The translations under genes and the position numbers were made by a program. The notes below the pieces were generated by a model. That model was not told the DNA's origin and ran no database searches. It worked only from the letters and a program-made list of their open reading frames with translations. This document shows, one piece after another, positions 50,301-61,365 of a DNA stretch of 64,000 bases; position 1 is the stretch's first letter; each line of letters begins with the position of its first letter. The stretch is from Stratiolaelaps scimitus (taxonomy: Eukaryota > Arthropoda > Arachnida > Mesostigmata > Laelapidae): NCBI GenBank assembly GCA_019614645.1, contig JABWDB010000004.1, positions 6,696,001 through 6,760,000 of the forward strand. Reading direction: 5' to 3'.

Positions 50301-53295
50301 CACTACCCACCATATGCCTCAGCTTCCGTCGAGATCACGTGACGTATATATATGCCTCACCCAGAAGCTCAGCGAGAACCCTCTGTATTTGTTTCATTTG
50401 TTTCGTTCAGGATGGCGTACATTCCTGTTAATTCCGGAGATGGTGAATGAACTCAATGTCTCGATGACAGACTGGCCACTCTTCGAAAAGCTGCAGGAGT
50501 ACGATGTTCAGTTGGCTAACGTCTACAAGAACCTCGACTCCAGTTCGACGGAGAATCCCGATATCACATCGATCCAGGATAGGATCAGGGTAGGTGACGA
50601 GCCTCAAATGTTCATTCTTTTACCCTTGAGATCAACATGTATTATTCATAGCCAACGAAATATATTTGATAATTGTACCAAAAAAAAAATATATATATAA
50701 TATATGTATATCATGATCGAAAAATATGATAGCCCGTATCGTGTATGATAGTCTATGCAATACTTGTTAGCGAAGATTTGTAGCCGTTGCCCTATAGTCG
50801 ATTGCCTCGATATACATCCCTCCATACACCATATTTCTCACTTGTATTTACTCTCTCTCTCTCTCCGAACAACGCCTTCCTGCAATTCCTTCCACAATCG
50901 CACAGGAGACATCCCACAATCTCGACCTGTGTTACGGCATATTCGGATCGCTGTTCCGCTCGGGCTCTCGGCAAACGTTTTTCGCCGATCAAATCTGCCG
51001 CTTCGCCGACATCTACGGCTATACGTTCCTCAATCTGCTGTACTACCCGTTCACGTACATGTTCCGTTCGCCCGCCATGCTGATGCCGCACGAGTCGACT
51101 GTAGATCATGACGACTCGCACAGCGATGTCAGCCTCCCTATCATGAATCATGGAACCAACACCCGAAAGGCAAGTGCTGCTACTTTACCGTTGGCGCTTC
51201 GCGGTGGCCTTCAATGGTCGCCATATGACTTTGTCGCTGTTGTTGTTGTAGGCACAGCGGCTCTTCATTGTCTTTGCATGCAGAAGCTGTTCATCACGGC
51301 AAACATACACGTTATAGTAAATATTACAACCGAACAGCAAAATGTGTACATCTAATATACGTGAAGAAGGAAGAATGTGAGAGATAGAATTAGAAGTGAT
51401 CGTTTGGAATCAGGTGTCCAGATCAGTTGCCGCTGTCCATGCGACGCCGCTCGTGCACGGGTCAATTGTTGATCGGCATGCTGCACATTCGTAATCGCTG
51501 TCGATGAAATCGAGCCTCACACTAAATTGGTCAGTTTTAGATCTCCTTCCCTAAGCAGATGGAAACCCTCCTTTGGGATGCACGACTGCTTTGTTTGAAG
51601 TTCATATATTTGAGTTCAAAGTGGAGAGCTGACTACCAACGCTTGTTGTTATCGCGCTTCGTTCCAACATTACGATGCTATTACCAGTCGTGTGTCGCCG
51701 CCATATTTACAGCGTGATCAATCTGCCCTTTCAGTTTAGAGGCGTCCTGTAGACCACCTCTTGTTACACTTCCGATACGAAGTGTGCTAAGACCTGGTGA
51801 TCACATGAAGCATACCCTTGTGGTCCTACTTGTTCTAAGGACGTGTGTTATTGGGTAGTAATCTCCATTACAAGGCATGTAGCTTTTCCACTTCGGCCAG
51901 AAATTGGGTTATCCTAAAATATGTTTAAATTGAAGCGAGTTTGTTGTAAAGTCAATGGCAATCGAGTACTTTATTCGTATGAATGAATTTGAGACATTAT
52001 GCATCGTTTCTACCGTGGTCTTTTTTTTGTCTCGGTCGTCGACGCTCAACAATGCATGCCAGCTACTGTAGCCTATGTTTTATGCCACATCATACCTACA
52101 TCGTGCCTTTAAGAGTTCATGCTACCGCGCAATACATATATATATATATATGTATAAACACATCCAGCTTGATCGGCCAGAGCCTCCCCAGGCATCCAAT
52201 CTTCGCTGATGGGTGCATCGAACGAACAATTTGTTATTACAAGCAGTGACGCGTACAATATGAACACCTCATTCCCCCTCGTGTTTGGCGCCCAGTTTCA
52301 CCTCCTAGCCTATTTTTCCAATGATGATTCGTCCATCATCAGTCAACACAACAATGAGCAAGGCAAAGGTGGGTAAGGCAGCCATAATGACACAGTGCTT
52401 CTCTATGTTCTTTCCGTCCCCGGCCCTCTTGTCCGTACACCGCACCCCCTCCATTTCCACTATCTCTGTTTCTCTCTTTCTCTCTCTCGATTCCCGAACC
52501 CGTATTCCTCGTCCACCTGCCCCTATACCTCGGGCCTACCCTGTGCACTTCACTTCATCCGTGCAGCTTGCGCCAGCCGAAGCAGCACCGCCGGCGCACG
52601 TCGTTCCCGTTGGCGGCACCCCAACGGCGATGGCGACGGCCAGCTGCGCGTCAACCTCGTCTGATTCGAAGATCCGTAGAAACGAAGTAGCCGATCTTGT
52701 AGCGGTCTCGTAGCCGGCCCCATAGCACAGCAGACAGCAAGACGCGGCCCCCACTGGCGGCCCGCCCGTCAATCCGACGGTGCTGTGACCCATCACGTCC
52801 ACCCTCCCGATGTCTCAACCACATCGTGGCACATTTTGCAGCAGCGCGATCAAGCGTGAGCTCATGGTGTGTCTGTGTGCGTGAGTGTCTGTGTGCGTAG
52901 AATCAAACAATCGAACAATGGCTAGATCATTGCGAGCACAAAGCTATCTGACACAATCAGACTCTCTTAGAGACCCAGCACAACAATAACAGCCACCCAG
53001 AGACACAGCAACTTCCTACCGCCACCTCCTGTCGCCTCCCGATGCTTCATCATCCTTCTTCTCTTATCGATAGCCAATGCAGGCCCCAGTGCAGGAGACT
53101 CACACCACACAGGTGTACGGAAAGCGTCATCCAAAAACGGTCTAACCCCCTATGTTCTTTGTCTCTCCCTCTCGTCTTCGTCACTTGCAGGTGTCCACTA
53201 TCACCACCAGCGGCTCGAAAGTGCCCGAAACGCCGACTCAGGTCACCCATCATCACGACATGGACGATGACGACGAGGAGAATGGCAAGCAGTGA
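46574..53295 (+). CDS. NT5C2: Cytosolic purine 5'-nucleotidase II, nine core coding exons
   Basis: HAD-superfamily enzyme that dephosphorylates IMP, GMP and related 6-hydroxypurine nucleotides in the cytosol. Exons: 46574-46656 (exon opens at 46550), 47019-47195, 47413-47655, 47863-47956, 49329-49601, 49882-50053, 50411-50589, 50906-51169, 53191-53295. Phases agree at every join; product 529 aa from this ATG (human 561). Motif [11 protein letters not shown] (nucleophile Asp41, acid Asp43); motif II TNSD (238-241); Lys275 in ARKPLFF; motif [11 protein letters not shown] (Asp334, Asp339). Other hallmarks: [30 protein letters not shown], and the acidic C-terminal tail ([15 protein letters not shown]), as in the human protein. 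All introns are GT-AG except the last, which starts GC (AAAG|GCAAGT at 51170). Several phase-0 upstream exons could give longer N termini. An intronic TA array is at 47273-47321. Confidence 0.96.
52567..52713 (+). other. Candidate alternative exon of NT5C2 (terminal or cassette)
   Basis: A long pyrimidine tract precedes CCGTGCAG|CTTGCG. In phase 0 the exon reads [20 protein letters not shown] and on to a TAG at 52711, giving an Ala/Pro/Ser-rich end instead of the acidic tail. A weak phase-0 donor (AACGAA|GTAGCC at 52687) would make it a cassette before the last exon. It lies inside the GC-AG intron. Confidence 0.35.
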
Positions 53296-53770
53296 CGCCT
53301 TCAACACGCGAAAAGATAGGGGGGGAGGGTGGATGCGACGGGACGGACTGGTGTTGCGACAATTCACCTCGCGAGCAGTCGTATCATCAACAGCAAACCA
53401 CGAACGACAAACACTGGACGATATAGACGATACCGTGAAGCACGAGACCACGAACACTCTTGACACGCGTCGCCGTCTGGCGGCCGCTGGCATAGGCCAG
53501 CCTGTCGGGTGTGGAGGAGGCGATAAGGAACAGCCAACCGCAAAACAATGAGATGATAACAACGATGATAATTACTAGTTATTATATGCCGCTCGACCAC
53601 TGCGTTATGTGCAAGTGCAGATTAATAGTTCAGCAATGAATAGGCGGGGGCAGGCCAATGGGAGTTCATGTGAGACACGGAGCGAACGAGGATTCGGGCA
53701 TCGCAGCTGATAGTGATCCTCGTTAGCCAGTCGATAGTTACGGAGTAGGGAACGAAGTTGATATATATAT

Positions 53771-53814
<44 letters not shown>

Positions 53815-55653
53815 GAGGGAATTAGCAAGAGAGGGAGAGAGATAGAGAGGGGGGTGGTGAGTCGCTAGCCGGATGGCTGAGGAGTGAGTTGTGTGACGAG
53901 TGATTGCGCAATGGGCTCTGCTGCCGCGTTCGCTTACTGCCGTGCTCTTTACCGCCAAGAGAATCCAAGTGTGTACCAGAAACAGCTGGCTGGCGTCGGA
54001 CTCGTCGGAACGCATTCGAAGTTCGGCGACACTGGTCGCGAATGCTCCTGGCTGGTACTTAATAGCCAAACAGAGCTATGGCAAGCCGGTAAGCGAACAC
54101 CATATGGATACGTGGTTGTTTGGCTGTATGGGTGTGTGTGTGTGTGAGTGTAGCTATTGAAAGAGGTTTAGAAGAGAAACTGATTGAAGACAGACAGAAG
54201 GGAAGAGAGTGAGGGAGAGAGGAGGAATCGACGCAAACGTGCCTGCGTTGACGGGGTGCCGGACGGGATAAAGTGTGTGTCGATAATGAGCGCCACTCGT
54301 TGAGGGCCGGCAGCTGAGGAGAATCGAACCGAGGTGCCATAAGGACTGACCAATGTCTAATGTGGTCGTCTATCGATAAAGCAATAGAAGCAAAGGAAAC
54401 GAATGGAACTCACTGAGCGATCATCAAATCATCCGAGTGGATCCATGATAATGTTTTGTGCCGTAGCGGGTCGACTGACCGAGCAATCAGTGGAGTCGGC
54501 GTTGGCAGCTTTTAAAGCACGCTTCATTTTAAAAATTGCGTATAACCGAGGACAAATTCTGAGCTGATAATTCTAAGCTCAACTATAGATTATATACATA
54601 TATATATATCTATATATATCTATATATATATATGTAGCAAACTGTTAAATGCATAGGAGTGGGAGAGAGAGAGAGAGAGAGAGAAAGAACGAGACGGCTT
54701 GCCTTGCATCCGTCGATCAAAGGTGTATAGTATAAAAGTAATTTACATTAATTAATATACGTAAATATTTCTAGAGAAGGTTACAAGTGTAACATCCGAC
54801 TCGTTCCGCTCACAGGGATTGGCAACACACTCCTTTAACAACACGTGTTCAATTTCATTGTAACCGCTCGAGAAGAAGACACTGTATCTCTTCTCGCTAA
54901 TTATTCACAGGGTCATTACGGGAGAGTCCGGTCCAAAACAGCGATCTATCTCTACCGAACATAGGCTGCGTCTGTCCCATTAGTAAGCTAGACGTATGTG
55001 GGAGGGATCCAGCGTTCGGTGACCAGACCGACAGTTCACCCTCCATTTCTATCCAGTCCGTGTTGATTGACGGCAGTTGACGTCACGTGGCCAATAGCAT
55101 GGGCCAGCCCATCTCGGCTTCTTGGTCCCTTGAGTGCTGCGCCATCTCGTGGGCCCATATTAACTTTGGTTTCAACCGCGAGCTAAAAACGCAAGCTCGA
55201 ATGACGGTAGTATGATGATGATATTATGCATAAAATAGAGGACGAACGCTGCAGTTCAGTGGCACACGGGGGAAGGCGGTTATGTTAATCAAATGAGAGA
55301 AGTGCACTAATTACCCGAGAGGGCATAGCTAGAGAGCAGCTTCAATCCACGTTAGCGCGGTAGCTGCGAGCCGCGAGATTTGAAAACGGGCAGAGATGTT
55401 TTTGAGAGTAGATAGATTGTAAGGTGACGCGAGAATATCTATATTCTATAGTAATAATACGAATAATAATAGTAATATTATAAGTAATATACAGAAAAGA
55501 AGCTGTCTAAATCTGTCGAACGGAGTAGATTGCCTCGTTAAGTGATGCCGCGATTTCTGTACCATTTTTCCTACTAAAAGTACACTGTTCGTTCTTAATT
55601 GACGATATAACTGTATGTGCTCATTGATTTCGTATCTATTTTATCTAAATAAA
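53296..55653 (+). other. NT5C2 3' untranslated region
   Basis: About 2.36 kb from the stop to the polyadenylation signal. It contains a TA array (53760-53812), a GT run (near 54132), a GA run (near 54663) and many stops. Two open frames of about 170 codons on opposite strands near 53.05-53.56 kb overlap the last exon and are shadows. Confidence 0.6.
55648..55653 (+). terminator. NT5C2 polyadenylation signal
   Basis: AATAAA followed about 50 bases later by a long GT repeat (TTTGTGTGTGTGTGTG..., about 55700-55728), a textbook downstream element. It is the only convincing signal after the NT5C2 stop. Confidence 0.7.
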
Positions 55654-55729
55654 ATTGCAACTGCTACTCTTTTACTTGCTCCGGTTGACGTTTTTCTTCT
55701 GTTTGTGTGTGTGTGTGCGTGTGTGTAAT

Positions 55730-58058
55730 TTGGATCTGGTGGATCAATTTAATTTCAGTGAAGTTAATATATATCATGTGTGTTGAGGACATGAGGCTGA
55801 AGCTCAGTGGGTGGATGGTTGAGGTGTCGAAAGCTAACAGCTTTTGACGGATGACGACGATCTGACAAATGGGTGCGATCTGGCTATGCCGTGCTTACAT
55901 TTGATTATTGAGAGAGAGGGAGAGAGACAGAGAAGGCTTGAGAATCTTGAACAAGAACCGAACAACTTTCGATTCATACGCTAGCAAGGATAATCGTCAC
56001 TGAGAAGCCTGGGCGCTCAATTGTTGCAATGGCAACAAAACCCTATTGTAGGTTGGTCAATTGTCAACTCAGAGGTCGTAGAGAAGCCTGCCTATGAATG
56101 GATACGCATTTATTTCCGAAGAATGGCGAACGGTAATGCAACGACAGCGTAGTTGAATACGAGAGACGGCGAACATTTTCAAAAGTGTTCTTCACGAGTT
56201 GTTTGCCCCGCATCTGAATTCAGCGTTCAGTTTCGTCGGTGAACCTCATCGACGGTGAATCTCATCTTTCTATGAACCGTGAACCACTTTTGTGCATAAA
56301 ACATAGTTTTTTTTTGTGAGATAGAGAGATTTTATCTAAAATCATGTGTCCTCAGATCACATTATTGAGCTTCGTCGCATTTTCCTGTTGTGGAATGACA
56401 TTCGGAATGAATGTATATATATATATATACGCATTTTGCAGCTACAGTGCCGCCTAATTCGTTCGGCTCACGATATTAATATTTCAATTTTAAGTTCTAC
56501 TTCAAGCTCTCTCAATGTTCACGTTGGTCACAAAAACCTCGAGTGTACATTGTGGTATTAACGCCGGCGGTGCCAGACCAATGAGCGGAGATGCCACCAG
56601 GTTGTACATCTGCTTCGGCTAAAAAAACGCCCGCGCTATGACGTAACCTTTTTTTTCAGATGAGACAGCATACAGAAACAATAGGGATCTATCTTGGAAA
56701 TGATATGATCGCTGTCAGATCGCTAGCCGCCTTACGGACTGACAAAGAATAACTTAGTCTGGGGGACATCAATCAAAATAGCCAGCGCGTCATGTTATTA
56801 TTCAGCTCAAAATGACAGATGTCTGCCAGCTACCAATCCTATTGTCCGTTTTGCCTACATTGTGCTATTTAGCAGTGTTCGCTATGGGCATAGGAACATC
56901 TGATCTGGCACGGAGTGACTTGCGTGACTGATCGCTAATATATGCCGCGGCCACCGGCGAAGGCGGATGGGACATGGGCTGTTCTGTAGCCTGGAGGACC
57001 ACCTCCATATTCTAATTTGTTCTTCTTGTCTAAGTTCGTGCTGTTGCGGCCGCTTCTGCCACGGCTGCCGGCCTGCCTCAGCTACTCAGAAGGAGATCAA
57101 TCGAGTTAAGGGAGTTGTGTGACTCGTCAATTTCATCGCAAGGTCATTGGTCGTTATCGATCGAGAAGCTTGCTTTTTCCTGCTATGCGTTCGCGGCGAC
57201 AGCCCTGGACAAAACGCATTTATGGAACGCGCTGCACAACTGTTGCAAACGCTGGTGATCGTGGTGGTGCGAAACCCTGAACTGGTGCACTTGATACAGT
57301 TAAGAATCGTGGCGTTTCACATTTGCCGCAAAAGAGGTGCTTGTTGATTTCGAGTGAGTGCTATAATATATATATATATAGTGGCAAATATCGTTTTTAA
57401 GTAATGCAAGTGGCCCTCAGGGGACGATCCCGTTGTACTAACCGTCGTCGAACGGAGCTTGAGCCGGTATGGTCGACTTTGCAGCGATAGACCTGTTTGA
57501 GCTATCGTGTCGTTACATTGCTCATATATAGGGTAGTTCTCTTGTTCGTCCTATTTGCATGTTAACTTATGGGTCCTCTGTTATCGTAGACCGATATTAA
57601 TTTTCATTATGTACTGAGTGATAAGTGATTAGTGTTTCCCATTGATTCGTTTGGACAGGATTTTTGTTCTGACAAAAAAAAACTTCACAAGAATCACTCT
57701 CTGTCTGTGTCTCTTTCTCCCTGTCTTTATCCTTGGCAAATATTTGTTCTTGGCAAGAGGTGTCTGTTAGAAGATTTACCGACTCGTCAGCTACCGATCG
57801 GCAAGCTCATCATTCGTATCAAGAGAACAGCTAAAAACTGGATTCGCTTGCTACGTATAGATATCTATATTCACCACACTACCCAACAGGTTAATGGAAT
57901 AATGTATTACACATCTGTACACCACCCGGCGCTGTTTACATCTGCCGCTATGGATAAACTCAACCGTTCGAGGCTGAACGAGAATGACTCAGGGCTAAGG
58001 AGAGGTACGACGAACTAAACGAACTAAGAAGAAAGCTTGGCTTTTTCCCACGTTTCAG
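55730..58058. other. Intergenic region between NT5C2 and the peroxidase gene
   Basis: No conserved coding sequence. GA-rich and TA microsatellites occur. CTTTTTCCCACGTTTCAG at 58041-58058 looks like an acceptor, so the peroxidase start exon may be preceded by a non-coding exon; a donor-like AGAG|GTACGA lies at 58004. Confidence 0.45.
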
Positions 58059-58077
58059 TACTTATAACACAGCAGTT

Positions 58078-60370
58078 ATGCTACGCGATCCGGATTTGTC
58101 ACCGCTCGGTCGGTGGGTGCTGCTTGTGGCGTTAGCAGCAGCAACTATGACATTCGGATGCCCGTTCGGTTCTGATCCAATAATGGGATCCGCGGTAAAG
58201 TCCTTCTTTCACACCAGCGCTGTATACAATGACACCGTTGGCAGAATGTCTGGTAAGCGCCATCTCTTATCGCATCTATCTGTAATACTCAGCGACATCT
58301 CGATCAAATAGCGCGAACTGTAGCGGCTCTCGTCTCGTTCGTTTGTACGGCAACGCTATTTGTACTATTGTGCTGTATATAAATTTGAATTTATACAAGG
58401 CTGCGTTACTAGCATCAAGGTAGGATTGCTCTATTCTGGTTTTCATATCCACGAAGCTTGAACTTGACCAATATTCTATGAATTTTCTATACGAATCTTT
58501 CTCTACTTACTTTTCTTTGACTGAGGCGTAACTTTCTTTCGACGTTAAGTAATAGCAGATGACACACGTTTATCGTCAGATGGTATTATGGGGACTCCAT
58601 CTAGGAGTATGTTAACTACAAGCGTCTTCCGTCTCATCATTGTCCTTTCACGAAACAAACGGTATCGTCCTTTCGACGATTTCAGAGTCGGCTAACACAT
58701 CGAGTTCCCCGGCAAGCGAGTGCCTCTTACCTCGGCCGTGCTCTAGTGATACTAAGCAATACCGAACATATGACGGCACCTGCAACAATCTTGTCTTGCC
58801 CATGGTGGGAGCTAGGGGTCAATGCCATCATCGGCTTCTTCCTGCAACCTACATCGATGGCGTTTCCCAGCCACCAGCCCGGGTAGACCTCGCGAAGGTC
58901 TTCAACACACTGCAGTCACAGCCACCCATCGACCAGACGCCAGATGGCTTTATAACCATCTTTGCCGTATCTGTTTTTCAGTTCATGGTACACGATATGA
59001 CGGCAACTGCCATAAGCAGCCTCGACGATAGCAGCAAGGATTGCTGCTCCCGATTTAATAGATTCAGGCCGCAGTGCTCAATGGCTGTTGATACGAGCGA
59101 CATTGAGGACTACGCGGGGGCAGGTGCAACATGTATGTCATTCATACGAGCTGCGCGCTGTCCATGCTCCGACGAGCGGGTTCGACAGAGTATGAACATG
59201 CAAACAGCTTATTTGGATCTGTCACATGTATACGAGGACGGCACTTTCCGAGACAAGGCCGCGCCATGGAAGCTGGCAACTACGACGACGAGCCGATCTG
59301 GACGAGTCCCTCCGCTATCAAGCCATCCACCAGCGTGCTATTCCGAATCGTGTTTCGAGGGTGAGGCGCGTATGAACCAACAGCAAGGCCTCTCACCTCA
59401 CCAGGTCATCTGGGTCAATCTGCACAATAGCATAGCTGACGCCCTGCACACGATCAACAGTCATTGGTCGAACGACAAAGTGTTTGAAGAAGCTAGAAAA
59501 ATTAATATTGCACGCTGGCAATGTCTCATTTCGAAGGAAGTGAACGGTGTCTTGCTGGAGGACGATGTTTTAAAAGAGTTCCGAATTCATTTTGATCAGC
59601 TGAGCCAAGGCACTCAGCATGACTCTAATATCTTAGCGGTGACCTACGCGGAGTCGGTACACGCGGAGATTCGGGGACACAGACTCGTTCGAGATGCTAT
59701 TGGCGATCAGAAGTTGGTCTGGCTCAACTCCAGTTCATACTTTAGTCCGGAGTTCGACTATCTCGCCACAACACTTCAAGGACAATGGGAGACAGGTGGT
59801 AATCCAAGTTATAAATTTAGCTCGACTCTGGCCCACGACGTCCTTAGGAAGCCGGACGAAACGCTGGGCCTGAGCATGCTCCTGATGAATGTACAGCGTG
59901 CCCGAGATGTCGGTCTGGCTGATCACAAAACGCTCCTGGAGTGGACCTACAATGTGACGATTCAGTCATACGACGATATCGCCAAGCTGGGGATCTATAA
60001 CGAGTACGAGCTCGGGGTTCTACGTCAGCTCTACCCTCAGGTGGATGGTATTGACCTGATTATTGGGGCTCATTTTGAGCGCGTGCCCGATTATAAACTG
60101 CTGCCTCTATCGCTGCAGAAGATACGGGCGACTCAGCATCGCGGACACGTCTACGGTGATAGGCTCCACTTCAGTCACACTGGAGTCTTCAGTAATCAGG
60201 ATCAGCGAGCCATTATCATGGAGACAACATTTTCGAGAATCCTCTGTGAAGCCTTAAACGTAACGAAAGTTCCTGTCCAACCATTGATGTATTATGAAAA
60301 ACAGGAAATGATCGACTGTGGTCCACTACGCACTTTCAACATCAACCCGTGGAAGGATACTGCGCAATAA
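58078..60370 (+). CDS. Secreted heme peroxidase family protein, two exons, altered active site
   Basis: Member of the animal heme peroxidase superfamily (peroxinectin/chorion-peroxidase-like). Exon 1 (58078-58252) encodes a signal peptide with core WVLLVALAAATMTFG. After a 433-bp intron (TCTG|GTAAGC ... TTTCAG|AGTCGG) exon 2 (58686-60370) completes 619 aa. Family order is kept: YRTYDGTCNNL (start of domain), distal His161-Asp162 in QFMVHDMTAT, NMQTAYLDLSHVYEDG, catalytic Arg287 in GEARMNQ, proximal His384, Asn460 in MNVQRARD, VDGIDLIIG, YGDRLHFSHTGVFS. Departures: the residue before the distal His is Val160, not the heme-ester Asp; position Arg+3 is Gln290, not the heme-ester Glu; RDHG is RDVG. 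Several N-glycosylation sequons are present. The frame is intact, so it is expressed or recently was, but catalysis may be weakened or lost. Exact subfamily unknown. Confidence 0.92.
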
Positions 60371-60371
60371 A
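60366..60371 (+). terminator. Polyadenylation hexamer overlapping the peroxidase stop codon
   Basis: GCG CAA TAA AAC contains AATAAA across the stop codon. T-rich sequence (CTCGATTTTGTTCTT) follows within 15 bases. No other AATAAA was seen before the next gene, so this may be the real signal with a very short 3' UTR. Confidence 0.4.
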
Positions 60372-61248
60372 ACTTATCTCGATTTTGTTCTTACTCTTGC
60401 AATTGTTGGTGTTCGCGTATTCATTATTAGCATTGCTATCTCAGCAAATGAAGCTGATCGACTTCTAATGAGGGACCAGATGCAACTGCTGCGAAACTTT
60501 GTTCCTTATAACCCGATCATAAGCTTCGGTGTACTCTGGTAGTTACTCAATGAGAGCGGCTGTTGAAAACGCATAACGCAGAATTGGCTTTAGGTTACCC
60601 ACTTAATGACCACCCCCCCCCAACCATAGTGAGTCCACATTACTTTCGTTGAGCCAAGTAGTCTTGTCTTGACCCTCGCTTGGTATGGCCCACCGGCCAC
60701 GATACTGCCTACGAATCAGTTGGTCCTTCATTGTACAATATACTTTGCAGGCTCTCGTTTGACAATTCAGTAAAGAAGCCAACTCACTATACCATCCATA
60801 TGGATGTGTAGACTAGTGGAATATGCTACAATTAGCATTGCTGATTCACAATATTTGTATATCAATAATTTTAATGTCCATCTGCATTTGCAGACGCCAC
60901 ACTGTTCAGTCTTCAAGCGCCATAATCAATCACCGGTTGTACTCTTCAGCTAAGGCTATACGCGAAAGTCCGGGAGGAGGTGGGCTCAAATAAGCAGTTG
61001 AAGCATAACCGATGTGCCCTTAGACCATTGCTCATCTTTCGATGCAATCAAAGAGCGGTCAGTTTTTCCTCATCAAAATAGGTATCATGTACACACGTAT
61101 GTTTCGTGACGGCCGAATGCGTCCGCGCAGTTATGTCGTTCTTGGTGAATGTCACAAAAGTTTCACCACTACATGCATCGGTCTGCTTTCGAGGGTAAAC
61201 ATTTCCAAGCTGCTATGTGTTGATGTTTGACTCGTGACCACAGTCTGA
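60372..61248. other. Intergenic region, peroxidase to importin-alpha-like gene
   Basis: 877 bases with short open frames but no recognisable protein. Presumably it carries the promoter or 5' exon of the importin-alpha-like gene. Confidence 0.4.
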
Positions 61249-61365
61249 GGGCAGCTTCGATTCGAATTGGAAACTCGCTTGCTGTCCGCACATCGCTCTC
61301 TTGCTCGGTTCGTCAGTTTTGGCAAAGGGGTCGCAGCATTAAGTTATCGCTTCAAACGTCAGAAC

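Noticed and set aside
53050..53562. 170-codon minus-strand ORF and matching 169-codon plus-strand ORF
   Set aside because: They overlap the genuine last exon of NT5C2, which lies in a different plus frame and carries the conserved acidic tail. They are shadows of it.
57632..58018. Open frame before the peroxidase gene, possibly an upstream coding exon
   Set aside because: Splicing its donor-like end (58004) to the acceptor at 58058 leads to a stop in the frame before the signal-peptide ATG could be used. It can only be 5' UTR or noise.
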